From CAG-877 sp963660495 (GTDB lineage: Bacteria; Bacillota_I; Bacilli_A; RF39; UBA660): a DNA stretch of 9,502 nt. The position numbers and the translations under genes are program-made. The number at the start of each line of letters is the position of its first letter. Within the stretch, counting starts at the first letter, position 1. The notes beneath the pieces were generated by a model. That model searched no databases. It saw only the letters and a program-made list of their open reading frames with translations, and was not told the DNA's origin. Shown here in pieces: positions 1-6,405 of the stretch. The stretch is taken from assembly GCA_963660495.1 (NCBI GenBank), contig CAVKYO010000073.1:1-9502 (forward strand). Reading direction: 5' to 3'.

Positions 1-26
1 TAATCTAAAAAGTTCTTTTTTCCTTC

Positions 27-55
27 TTTACTTCTATTTTAAAATTAGTTATAAT
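27..55 (+). promoter_or_regulatory. Sigma-A-type promoter for the first two genes
   Basis: A -35 element TTTACT (27-32) lies 17 bases before a perfect -10 TATAAT (50-55). The start codon at 83 follows 27 bases after the -10. The spacing is ideal but the -35 matches only four of six consensus bases. Bases 1-26 are T-rich and hold nothing else I can name. Confidence 0.5.
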
Positions 56-82
56 TATTGGTAGAATAGAAGGTGTTTGCTA

Positions 83-346
83 ATGAATGATAAGGAAATT
101 GTTGAAATTGTTGATACTAATGGCAATAGTACAATGGTAGAACTTGTTACTTATTTAATTTCTGATGATAGACTTAAGCAATATATTGTTTATACTAAGG
201 GAGAAATTAAAGGTGCTGGTAATGACCAAGTCATTTATATTTCAAAATTATTTAAAGATAACGAAGGATATAAAATTCAAGAAATTATTGAAGATAGTGA
301 ATGGATAGAGGTTCAGCAACTATTGAAAAAAATTGCAAATGTTTAG
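83..346 (+). CDS. DUF1292-like small cytoplasmic protein
   Basis: An 87-residue acidic protein without signal peptide or membrane segment. It opens MNDKEIVEIVDTNGN and continues with alternating hydrophobic strands, ending in a charged helix (EWIEVQQLLKKIANV). This size, the 'VELVTYLISDD' segment and the closing 'DSEWIEVQ' pattern resemble the DUF1292 (YrzB-like) proteins of Firmicutes, whose function is unknown. I chose the ATG at 83 over a TTG at 77 because AAGGTG at 70-75 then sits 7 bases upstream; from the TTG the ribosome site would be too close. It precedes the next gene by 18 bases and is probably cotranscribed with it. The family assignment is from memory of the sequence style, so it is moderate. 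Confidence 0.7.
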   Translation: MNDKEIVEIVDTNGNSTMVELVTYLISDDRLKQYIVYTKGEIKGAGNDQVIYISKLFKDNEGYKIQEIIEDSEWIEVQQLLKKIANV

Positions 347-364
347 TATGGGAGTTTTGATAAT

Positions 365-1462
365 ATGAATGATACAACAATTATAAAAGCAGAATTGTGT
401 GCTTTTCTTTCTGCAAGAGGTAAAAATTTAGCAAATATTAAAAATATGGATGATAGAGAAGTATATATACGTATGATTGTAGATGCTTCTAATCAAATAG
501 AAAATTTAAATACATTGTTTTCACAATTTGAAAAAGTTGATGAGTTACTTGGATTTAATCATGCAATTCCTTCTAATAATAATTTTGCTCAGACAATTGA
601 TGATGAAAACATTGGTAATGATAAAAAAGATGTTGTGCCAGTTGATGATGAAAAAAACAAAGTATCAGAGGAAAAAGATGAGGTTATTAATGTAGTTGAA
701 AAGATAGATACTGGTTCTACTATTCAAGATGATGGTACTAAGACGGATGAAGTTAATAAGACGTTAGTAGATTCAGTTATTCCTGTTGATAAAGCTAATA
801 ATGATATAGAAACTAATGATGAGAAAGTTAGTGATAATAATAAAGATATAGGTACTTTTATAGATTTTAATAATATTGATGTTAAGACTACACCTTTATC
901 TTTTATAAATATTAATACAGGAAAAGATAATAATTTGGATAAGAATATTGATACTTCAAATAATACAAATGATATGATGAATACTTCTGTTAATCCTTTT
1001 ACTTCAGGTAATGAAACTACTGTTTCTAATGAAGTTATTCCTCAAGTACCAGCAGTAACTACTGATGTAGCTTTAGAGAATAAGAATACTTTTTCAGATA
1101 TATTTAAGAATGTTAATATAGGAGTAGAAGAAGGAAATTCTAATGAAGGTAATAATGGATTAGTAAATAATTCTACTATTAATAATAATGTTAAGATGAG
1201 AATTTTAAAGATGAAATCTGACCGTGTTAAAGCTATTTTAGTTAGTCAAAAGCAAATGACTAAACTTAGAGCTTCTAAGGATTTACAAAAATCAGCTTTA
1301 GACTTTGGTATTGCAGAGGGAGTGAGTATCTCTAATAATAGTGTACAATCTCAAATAGAGTCTCTTATGGCACAAGCTAGTCTTTTATATAAAGAAGGTA
1401 AGATGCAGGAAGCACAAGCTTTATATGCAAAGATTAGTGAATTAAATAAAAATAGTAATTAG
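365..1462 (+). CDS. Hypothetical protein with Asp/Asn-rich middle and helical TPR-like C-terminus
   Basis: I do not recognise this 365-residue protein. Three parts can be seen. Residues 1-72 are a mostly helical head (for example the segment IRMIVDASNQIENLNTLF). Residues about 73-275 are low complexity, rich in Asp, Asn, Thr, Lys and Val, with no cysteine or aromatic core, and are probably disordered. Residues 278-365 return to helices, and the end (LLYKEGKMQEAQALYAKI, about 333-351) looks like a single tetratricopeptide-type helix pair. There is no signal peptide or membrane segment, so it is probably cytoplasmic. GGGAG at 350-354 sits 10 bases before the ATG. The gene follows the DUF1292-like gene by 18 bases and ends before a probable terminator at 1482-1509. 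A scaffold or adaptor role is only a guess. Confidence 0.75.
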   Translation: MNDTTIIKAELCAFLSARGKNLANIKNMDDREVYIRMIVDASNQIENLNTLFSQFEKVDELLGFNHAIPSNNNFAQTIDDENIGNDKKDVVPVDDEKNKVSEEKDEVINVVEKIDTGSTIQDDGTKTDEVNKTLVDSVIPVDKANNDIETNDEKVSDNNKDIGTFIDFNNIDVKTTPLSFININTGKDNNLDKNIDTSNNTNDMMNTSVNPFTSGNETTVSNEVIPQVPAVTTDVALENKNTFSDIFKNVNIGVEEGNSNEGNNGLVNNSTINNNVKMRILKMKSDRVKAILVSQKQMTKLRASKDLQKSALDFGIAEGVSISNNSVQSQIESLMAQASLLYKEGKMQEAQALYAKISELNKNSN

Positions 1463-1481
1463 AGTTTACTTATGTTGTTGT

Positions 1482-1509
1482 AAAGAGTTGGCTTTTGCTG
1501 GCTTTTTTT
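1482..1509 (+). terminator. Probable Rho-independent terminator with G-U pairs
   Basis: In RNA, AAAGAGUUGGC (1482-1492) can pair with GCUGGCUUUUU (1497-1507) across a UUUU loop. Seven pairs are Watson-Crick and four are G-U. The T run continues to 1509, giving the U tail. It lies 20 bases after the stop at 1462 and just before the next promoter. Because of the wobble pairs it is not visible as a DNA palindrome, so confidence is moderate. Confidence 0.45.
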
Positions 1510-1518
1510 GATGGTGTT

Positions 1519-1527
1519 TGCTATAAT
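1519..1527 (+). promoter_or_regulatory. Extended -10 promoter for metallopeptidase-nudix-galE
   Basis: TGCTATAAT is a perfect extended -10 (TGnTATAAT) ending 25 bases before the ATG at 1553. No good -35 is seen at the right distance, which extended -10 promoters tolerate. It follows directly on the probable terminator, which supports a new transcription unit here. Confidence 0.55.
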
Positions 1528-1552
1528 CAAATTATATGGAGGATTGAACTGT

Positions 1553-2668
1553 ATGAGTAATAAATCACTTATTATTTTGGCTAAAGTTATGATTTTTTGT
1601 TCAGTTATTTTAATTGGCTCTGGTTTTTATTTGAATTTTAAAGAGACTAAGCCTATTATTGACCCGGTAACTGGTGTTACTACTCAAGATAATAATAATG
1701 TTATAATTACTACTAATGATGGTAAGCCACCAGCTACTACTAGTGATACTGATAATAATGATTCTAATACGACTAATAGTACAATTACTGAGGCAAATAA
1801 TTCTAACTCAAATACTAGTTCAAACTCAAGTTCTAATTCAAATGCAAATACTAATTCTAGTTCTTCTAGTTCATCTAGTACTACTGTTGTTCCTAGTGAC
1901 ACAACTACATCATCTAGTGATACGTCTGGTAATACGTCATCAGGTACAAATACAAATCCTGCACCGTCTACTGAACCTGTAGTTGATCAAAACTTGGTTT
2001 TTAGAAAGAATATTGAAGATACTTATGGAGTTAATGTTTTCTATGGTAGTGAAACTTCAGGTTATTCTGTTGGTAATATGAGTACTACTGTTTTACCTGA
2101 TTCATCTGTTTCTTCAGCTTTAGCACAACTTAATGCTACTTTAGCTGAGTATCCGACAGGATTTTTTCAAGAATTTTTAAATAAAAATATAACATTAAAC
2201 GTTTATCTTATAAAAAACTATAGTGCTAATAATGTTACAGGTGTTACTGATGCTTCATTTAAAAGAATCAATATTTCTATAGCGATGGATTTTCCTTTTG
2301 GTGAGAGTTTTCATCATGAAGCTTTACATGCGATAGAGTACTATATCGAAAGATCTGGAGGTAAATTTACTTCTTGGAATAGTTTTAATCCAACGGACTT
2401 TTCATATGGTAGTGAGAATAGAAATTATTCTTATAGTATTACTAATATACCATCTTCTTACTTTGTTAATAATTATGCACAAGTTAGTCAAAGTGAAGAT
2501 ATGGCTTCTACATTTGAATATATGACAGCTAGTACTAGGTATAGTTGCTTTGATTCACATAATTATCCAATATGGAAGAAGTCTGAATATTTATCAAAAA
2601 TAATAGAAACTTATTTTAATACTGTTACTCCTGAAGTTGTTGAATACTGGGAGAGATATGTTTACTAG
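1553..2668 (+). CDS. Membrane-anchored zinc metallopeptidase (HExxH) on a Ser/Asn/Thr-rich stalk
   Basis: A 371-residue protein. Residues 6-28 form one hydrophobic N-terminal segment (LIILAKVMIFCSVILIG), a signal anchor or uncleaved signal. Residues about 30-145 are a Ser/Asn/Thr/Asp-rich stalk. Residues 148-371 form the folded domain, expected outside the cell. This contains HHEALH with the zinc motif H255-E256-x-x-H259, and 56 residues later SEDMASTFE, where E315 is the likely third zinc ligand as in gluzincins. I cannot name the peptidase family; the layout is loosely like the lethal-factor-type domain. The ATG at 1553 is preferred to an upstream TTG at 1508 because TGGAGG (1537-1542) precedes it by 10 bases and the promoter -10 lies between the two. 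The Nudix gene follows after 11 bases, so an operon with it and galE is likely. The substrate is unknown. Confidence 0.8.
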   Translation: MSNKSLIILAKVMIFCSVILIGSGFYLNFKETKPIIDPVTGVTTQDNNNVIITTNDGKPPATTSDTDNNDSNTTNSTITEANNSNSNTSSNSSSNSNANTNSSSSSSSSTTVVPSDTTTSSSDTSGNTSSGTNTNPAPSTEPVVDQNLVFRKNIEDTYGVNVFYGSETSGYSVGNMSTTVLPDSSVSSALAQLNATLAEYPTGFFQEFLNKNITLNVYLIKNYSANNVTGVTDASFKRINISIAMDFPFGESFHHEALHAIEYYIERSGGKFTSWNSFNPTDFSYGSENRNYSYSITNIPSSYFVNNYAQVSQSEDMASTFEYMTASTRYSCFDSHNYPIWKKSEYLSKIIETYFNTVTPEVVEYWERYVY

Positions 2669-2679
2669 AAGGGAGTTAT

Positions 2680-3201
2680 ATGAAGAAAATATTTATAAAT
2701 GATGATAATTTAGAAATTGAAGATTTAGATTATGAAGTTATTAGAGTTAAAGGACTTGTTGTTAATAGTAGAAATGAGGTTTTGATAGCTTTTAATAATA
2801 ACACTTATCAGTTTCCGGGAGGACATGTTGAACTTGAGGAAGATAAGGAAATGGCTTTAATACGTGAAATAAAAGAAGAAACTGGTATTGGGATAAAGTC
2901 TGTATCTGGTCCTTTTATGGAAATTGTTACTTATGCTAAAAAGTATTTTGGCTCTGATAAAAATGTATGTAATAGAATATTTTATTATAGGGTATTAAGT
3001 GATGATACTCCTAATTTGGAAGAAACTAATTATGATGAACTTGAGAAACAGTCTGAATTTGGACTTTTTTATGTACATATAGATGACTTGGAACATTTTT
3101 TGCATAATTGTTTGGAAAATGGTACAATAGATGAGAGTATAGGAAGGGAAATGCTTTTAGCATTAGAAGAATATAATTATTTATTTGGAGGTGTTTTATA
3201 A
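2680..3201 (+). CDS. Nudix hydrolase
   Basis: A 173-residue cytoplasmic protein with a complete Nudix box (GX5EX7REUXEEXGU) at residues 48-70. Its conserved G48, E54, R62-E63, E66-E67 and G69 are all present, so Mg-dependent hydrolysis of a nucleoside diphosphate linked to another group is expected. The strand before the box (TYQFPGGHVE) is typical of the family. The length is normal for a single-domain Nudix enzyme plus a short C-terminal helical tail. The exact substrate cannot be read from the sequence. GGGAG at 2671-2675 serves the ATG at 2680. Its stop overlaps the galE start by one base, so translation is probably coupled. A link to sugar-nucleotide metabolism with galE is possible but is only suggested by position. 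Confidence 0.88.
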   Translation: MKKIFINDDNLEIEDLDYEVIRVKGLVVNSRNEVLIAFNNNTYQFPGGHVELEEDKEMALIREIKEETGIGIKSVSGPFMEIVTYAKKYFGSDKNVCNRIFYYRVLSDDTPNLEETNYDELEKQSEFGLFYVHIDDLEHFLHNCLENGTIDESIGREMLLALEEYNYLFGGVL

Positions 3202-4214
3202 TGAATATTTTAGTTACTGGTGGTTTAGGCTATATTGGTAGTCATACTTGTGTTGAATTACTTGATGCTGGTTATGATATTGTTATTGTTGATAATTTAT
3301 ATAACTCAGATATTAGTGTTAAAGATAGGATAGAGAAGATTACTGGTAAGACTTTTAAGTTTTATGAGAATGATGTTTGCGATGAAGAAGCTTTAGAAAA
3401 GATTTTTTCTGAAAATAAGATAGATGCTGTTATTCATTTTGCGGCATATAAAGCAGTTGGTGAATCTGTTAAGTTACCATTAAATTATTATGAAAATAAC
3501 TTAACTTCTACTATTAAGCTTTGTAAGGTTATGAAAAGACATAAAGTTAATGCATTTGTATTTTCTTCTAGTGCAACAGTTTATGGTTCACCTAAAACTT
3601 TACCTATCAAAGAAGACTTTCCTTTATCTACAACTAATCCATATGGTTCTACTAAGCTTTATAATGAAGGAATTTTAAAAGATGTTAGTATTTCAGATGA
3701 TAAATTTTCTGTAATAATTTTGCGTTACTTTAATCCAATTGGAGCACATAGTTCTGGTATTCTTGGTGAAGATCCTAAAGGTATTCCTAATAACTTAATG
3801 CCTTATATTGTTAAGGTTGCTGCTGGTGAATTGGAGTGTTTAAATGTATTTGGTAATGATTATAATACTCATGATGGTACAGGAGTTAGAGATTATATTC
3901 ACGTAGTTGACTTAGCTAAGGGTCATTTAAAAGCTATTGAAAAAGCTATGGAAGAACCTGGTGTTAAATATTATAATCTTGGTACGGGTACTGGTTATAG
4001 TGTTTTAGATTTAGTTACAACATATGAAAAAGTTAATAATGTAAAAGTTCCTTATAAAATTGTTGGTAGACGTCCAGGTGATATAGATGCTTGTTATGCA
4101 GATCCTACTAAGGCATATGAAGAATTAGGTTGGAAAGCAGAGCTTGGTATAGAAGAGATGTGCAGCGACTCATATCTTTATCAAGAAAATTTTAAAAAAG
4201 GATTAAATGATTAG
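3201..4214 (+). CDS. galE: UDP-glucose 4-epimerase
   Basis: A 337-residue extended short-chain dehydrogenase that interconverts UDP-glucose and UDP-galactose (Leloir pathway) with tightly bound NAD. The N-terminal Rossmann motif GGLGYIGSH (residues 7-15) binds NAD. The catalytic set is present: S124 in FSSSATVYG, and Y148-x-x-x-K152 in NPYGSTKLYNE. Further family hallmarks are ILRYFNPIGAHSSG, GVRDYIHVVDLAKGH and the C-terminal GRRPGDIDACYAD. Its length matches bacterial GalE (about 338). GGAGGTG at 3187-3193 lies inside the end of the Nudix gene, and the ATG overlaps that stop by one base. A strong terminator follows 33 bases after the stop. It may supply UDP-galactose for surface polymers or glycosylation. 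Codons mostly end in T (ATT, GTT, GGT), unlike the restriction cassette that follows. Confidence 0.96.
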   Translation: MNILVTGGLGYIGSHTCVELLDAGYDIVIVDNLYNSDISVKDRIEKITGKTFKFYENDVCDEEALEKIFSENKIDAVIHFAAYKAVGESVKLPLNYYENNLTSTIKLCKVMKRHKVNAFVFSSSATVYGSPKTLPIKEDFPLSTTNPYGSTKLYNEGILKDVSISDDKFSVIILRYFNPIGAHSSGILGEDPKGIPNNLMPYIVKVAAGELECLNVFGNDYNTHDGTGVRDYIHVVDLAKGHLKAIEKAMEEPGVKYYNLGTGTGYSVLDLVTTYEKVNNVKVPYKIVGRRPGDIDACYADPTKAYEELGWKAELGIEEMCSDSYLYQENFKKGLND

Positions 4215-4247
4215 AGAACATAAAAAAAGTAAAAATAATTATGTAAT

Positions 4248-4290
4248 AAAAAGTAGATAAAATTTGATAGATAAAATTATCTACTTTTTT
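4248..4290 (+). terminator. Rho-independent terminator after galE
   Basis: AAAAAGTAGATAA (4248-4260) is perfectly complementary to TTATCTACTTTTT (4277-4289), giving a 13-bp stem with a 16-base loop, and the 3' arm ends in a T run. The stem is AT-rich, and the A run on the 5' side means it could also act on the minus strand. Confidence 0.8.
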
Positions 4291-4310
4291 CTTCGCAATA
4301 CTAAAAAATT

Positions 4311-4355
4311 ATTTCACGATAAAAAATGACTAAAGATAGTGTAAAAATGTGAAAT
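4311..4355. repeat. Spaced inverted repeat upstream of the methyltransferase promoter
   Basis: ATTTCAC (4311-4317) and GTGAAAT (4349-4355) are perfect 7-bp inverted arms separated by 31 bases. They lie between the galE terminator and the cassette promoter, ending 49 bases before the extended -10. This could be a regulator site or a weak hairpin, but a match of this length can occur by chance in AT-rich DNA. Apart from this repeat and the promoter I see nothing in 4291-4441. Confidence 0.25.
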
Positions 4356-4403
4356 GAAAATTTAAAACAAAATCTATCTATCTCATTAATTATTGAAAAT
4401 CTA

Positions 4404-4412
4404 TGGTATAAT
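4404..4412 (+). promoter_or_regulatory. Extended -10 promoter of the restriction-modification cassette
   Basis: TGGTATAAT is a perfect extended -10 ending 29 bases before the methyltransferase ATG. A TTGAAA at 4393-4398 is only 8 bases upstream of the TATAAT, so it is too close to be its -35. The start codon itself has a near-perfect ribosome site, AAGGAGG at 4430-4436, 5 bases before ATG at 4442. Confidence 0.6.
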
Positions 4413-4441
4413 AAATATGAAAAAATTATAAGGAGGAGAAA

Positions 4442-5441
4442 ATGCCGAAAAAGAAAAAGTTTAAAATATTAAGTTTATTTGCAGGTGCCGGTGGCTTGGA
4501 TTTAGGATTTGAAAAAGCAGGGTTTGAAATAGTATATGCAAATGAATATGATAAATCAATTTGGGAGACTTATGAAAAAAATCATACTACACCTTTAGAT
4601 CATAGAGATATTAGAAAAATAGATTCAAGTGAATTACCAGATTGTGATGGTATAATTGGTGGACCTCCTTGCCAAAGTTGGAGTGAAGCTGGTTCTTTAA
4701 AGGGAATAAATGATTCAAGGGGACAACTATTTTATGATTTTATAAGAATATTAAAAGATAAAAGGCCAAAATTCTTTGTTGCTGAAAATGTATCTGGAAT
4801 GTTATCTAAAAGACATCAAGAAGCTGTAGATAATTTCATTAAACTATTTGAAATGAAATGCATATACAATTATTAAATGCAAATGATTATAATGTTCCAC
4901 AAGATAGATTAAGGGTTTTTTATGTTGGATTTAGAAAAGATTTAAAAGTTGATTTTAAATTCCCTGAACCATTTAGTCATAAACCCACATTAAAAGATAC
5001 TATATATGATTTGAAAGATAACGCAATTCCTACTTTAGAAAAGAATAAAACAAATGGTGATAAATGTAAATTCCCAAATCATGAATATATGACAGGTTCA
5101 TTTTCAACTATATATATGTCTAGAAATAGAGTCAGGAGTTGGGATGAACCATCCTTTACTATTCAAGCAGTGGAAGGCATGCACCTTTGCATCCACAAGC
5201 ACCGAAAATGATTCAAGTTGAAAAAAACAAAAGAATATTTGAACCTGGAAAAGAAGATTTATATAGAAGATTATCTGTTAGAGAATGTGCAAGAATTCAA
5301 ACATTCCCAGACGATTTTATATTTTACTATAATGATGTAGCTACTGCATATAAAATGATTGGTAATGCTGTGCCAGTGAATCTTGCAAAAGCTGTTGCAG
5401 GACAAATAAAAAATAGCTTGGAGGGTTTAGTTAATGAATAG
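4442..5441 (+). pseudogene. C5-cytosine DNA methyltransferase, M.HaeIII-like (GGCC), broken by two frameshifts
   Basis: Three consecutive frames together encode one C5-cytosine methyltransferase. Frame 1 (4442-4876) carries motif I SLFAGAGGLDLGF for S-adenosylmethionine, motif IV GGPPCQSWSEAG with the catalytic Cys, and motif VI ENVSGM. Frame 2 (about 4858-5170) carries LLNANDYNVPQDRLRVFYVG (motif VIII) and the target-recognition part (KNKTNGDKC, MSRNRVR). Frame 3 (about 5172-5441) carries GRHAPLHPQAPKM, motif IX RRLSVRECARIQTFPDDF and motif X GNAVPVNLA. The order and wording match M.HaeIII as I remember it (330 residues, GGCC); the reconstructed length here is about 333-336. The first break lies in about 4851-4876, and the second is a one-base loss at about 5168-5171. 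All catalytic motifs survive, but no single product has them all, so activity is unlikely unless ribosomes shift twice. The GGCC target is inferred from the family and the adjacent endonuclease. Confidence 0.9.
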
Positions 5442-6277
5442 TAATATATTAAAAGCAATGAATAACATGACATTCTATGGTTCTAATGAATTGTTAAGGA
5501 ATAATAGAGCGAATATTATGGGAGATGCTCTAGAGGTATTTGTTAAGGATATTTTTTTGTAATTCATTTAGTTTTAGTGATGAAGAAGCACTAGAAAAAT
5601 ATAATGAAATATTTTCATATTTAGGAAATGCAAGCAATCCACCTGATATTATTATAAGAGGTGGAGATGCAATCGAAGTTAAGAAAATTGAAGGCTTTAC
5701 TTCACTTCCACTAAATATTTCACATCCAAAACAAAAAATATATAGTGATTCAACAATGATTACTAATGCATGTAAACATTGTGAAGATGATATTGGAGGA
5801 TGGACCGAAAAGGATTTAATATATTTTGTCGGTAATGTTAATAAAAACAAATTAAAATATTTAACTATAGTTTATGGCGATTGCTATTCCGCAACTGATG
5901 AAATATATTCAAGGATTAAAAGTAAAATTAAAACTGGAGTTGAAGAAATAAATGGAATTGAATTTATTCATACAAATGAAATAGGGAAATTAAAAAAAGT
6001 AGATCCGCTTGGAATAACTGATTTGAGGATTAGAGGTATGTGGCATATTGAAAATCCAAAAAAAGTTTTTAATTATGTAATGGATAAATATTATAATGAA
6101 GACAATGAAATGAATGTATTTTTAATAATGAGGAAAGAAAAATATAATTCTTTTGGTAAAGAGGATAGAAATTTAATTGAAAATAATCCTTTTTTAACAA
6201 CGGAAGATATTAAAATTAAAAATCCAGATAATCCAGCAAACTTAGTAGAAGCAAAGTTAATATTTTATCATATTTAA
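5434..6277 (+). pseudogene. Type II restriction endonuclease, NgoPII family (GGCC), frameshifted at a T7 run
   Basis: The ATG at 5434 opens a reading frame (MNSNILKAMNN...) that contains NNRANIMGDALEVFVKDIF and stops at 5560-5562. The next frame continues without a break as CNSFSFSDEEALEKYNEIFS and runs to 6277. Joined at the T7 run (5552-5558) they give about 280 residues, near the R.NgoPII length I recall (about 278). Shared features are the N-terminal NNRAN..GDALE, SYLGNASNPPD, GDAIEVKKIE, SHPKQK and RGMWHIENP. D-x(n)-E-x-K in PPDIIIRGGDAIEVKK fits a PD-(D/E)xK nuclease centre. Removing one T restores the frame, so this gene is one base from intact. GGAGGG at 5420-5425 is its ribosome site, and the start overlaps the methyltransferase end by 8 bases, so the two were translationally coupled. 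The truncated 42-residue product lacks the catalytic core. Confidence 0.88.
5552..5558 (+). repeat. Seven-T homopolymer at the endonuclease frameshift
   Basis: The coding strand reads GATA, then seven Ts, then GTAATTC. With six Ts the frame reads D-I-F-C-N-S-F into the endonuclease body; with seven it reaches TAA at 5560. Such runs are prone to slippage, so the gene may switch on and off, or the run may be an assembly error. Confidence 0.75.
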
Positions 6278-6323
6278 AAAAGATGATTCTAAAGTTATGC
6301 TTATAACTCAAAATCATCTTTTT
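6277..6323 (+). terminator. Two-tier terminator after the restriction cassette
   Basis: AAAAAGATGATT (6277-6288) pairs perfectly with AATCATCTTTTT (6312-6323). Inside this 12-bp stem a second stem, AGTTAT (6293-6298) with ATAACT (6303-6308), closes a GCTT loop. The 3' arm ends in a T run, and the 5' A run overlaps the endonuclease stop codon, so the element may also terminate minus-strand transcripts. Confidence 0.8.
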
Positions 6324-6345
6324 CTTTACTCCTGTTTTCTTTTAG

Positions 6346-6370
6346 AGAATAAATGAATAGTATTTATTCT
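6346..6370. promoter_or_regulatory. Perfect 9-bp inverted repeat, candidate operator of the ABC transporter
   Basis: AGAATAAAT (6346-6354) and ATTTATTCT (6362-6370) are exact inverted arms around a 7-base spacer. The element spans the place where a -35 box would lie for the -10 at 6381-6386, as expected of a repressor site. A T run follows (6371-6375), so a weak all-A/U terminator hairpin is the main alternative. Confidence 0.45.
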
Positions 6371-6377
6371 TTTTTCT

Positions 6378-6386
6378 TGTTATAAT
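6378..6386 (+). promoter_or_regulatory. Extended -10 promoter of the ABC transporter operon
   Basis: TGTTATAAT is a perfect extended -10, 19 bases before the ATG at 6406. No convincing -35 is present; the expected position is taken up by the inverted repeat. Confidence 0.55.
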
Positions 6387-6405
6387 ATTTTGTGAGGTGA
6401 AGTTG

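Noticed and set aside
72..1523. Eleven-base repeat GGTGTTTGCTA at 72-82 and 1513-1523
   Set aside because: One copy sits at a ribosome site and the other at a promoter, with no shared context. Chance is the simplest explanation.
1800..1880. Possible tandem or CRISPR-like repeat
   Set aside because: The repetition comes from Ser and Asn codons (TCT, AAT, TCA, AGT) within the protein stalk. There is no regular unit or spacer.
1684..1982. Open frames in the other frame and on the opposite strand over the metallopeptidase stalk
   Set aside because: Both are by-products of the repetitive Ser/Asn/Thr codons. Their products are Leu/Glu/Val- or Leu/Ile-rich low complexity, and they lack credible ribosome sites.
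5434..5562. A separate small gene of 42 codons between methyltransferase and endonuclease
   Set aside because: Its product matches the N-terminus expected of the NgoPII-type endonuclease, so it is the first part of the frameshifted gene.
5530..5850. Minus-strand open frame of 106 codons
   Set aside because: It lies wholly inside the endonuclease coding region, which matches a known family on the + strand, and it has no supporting signals.
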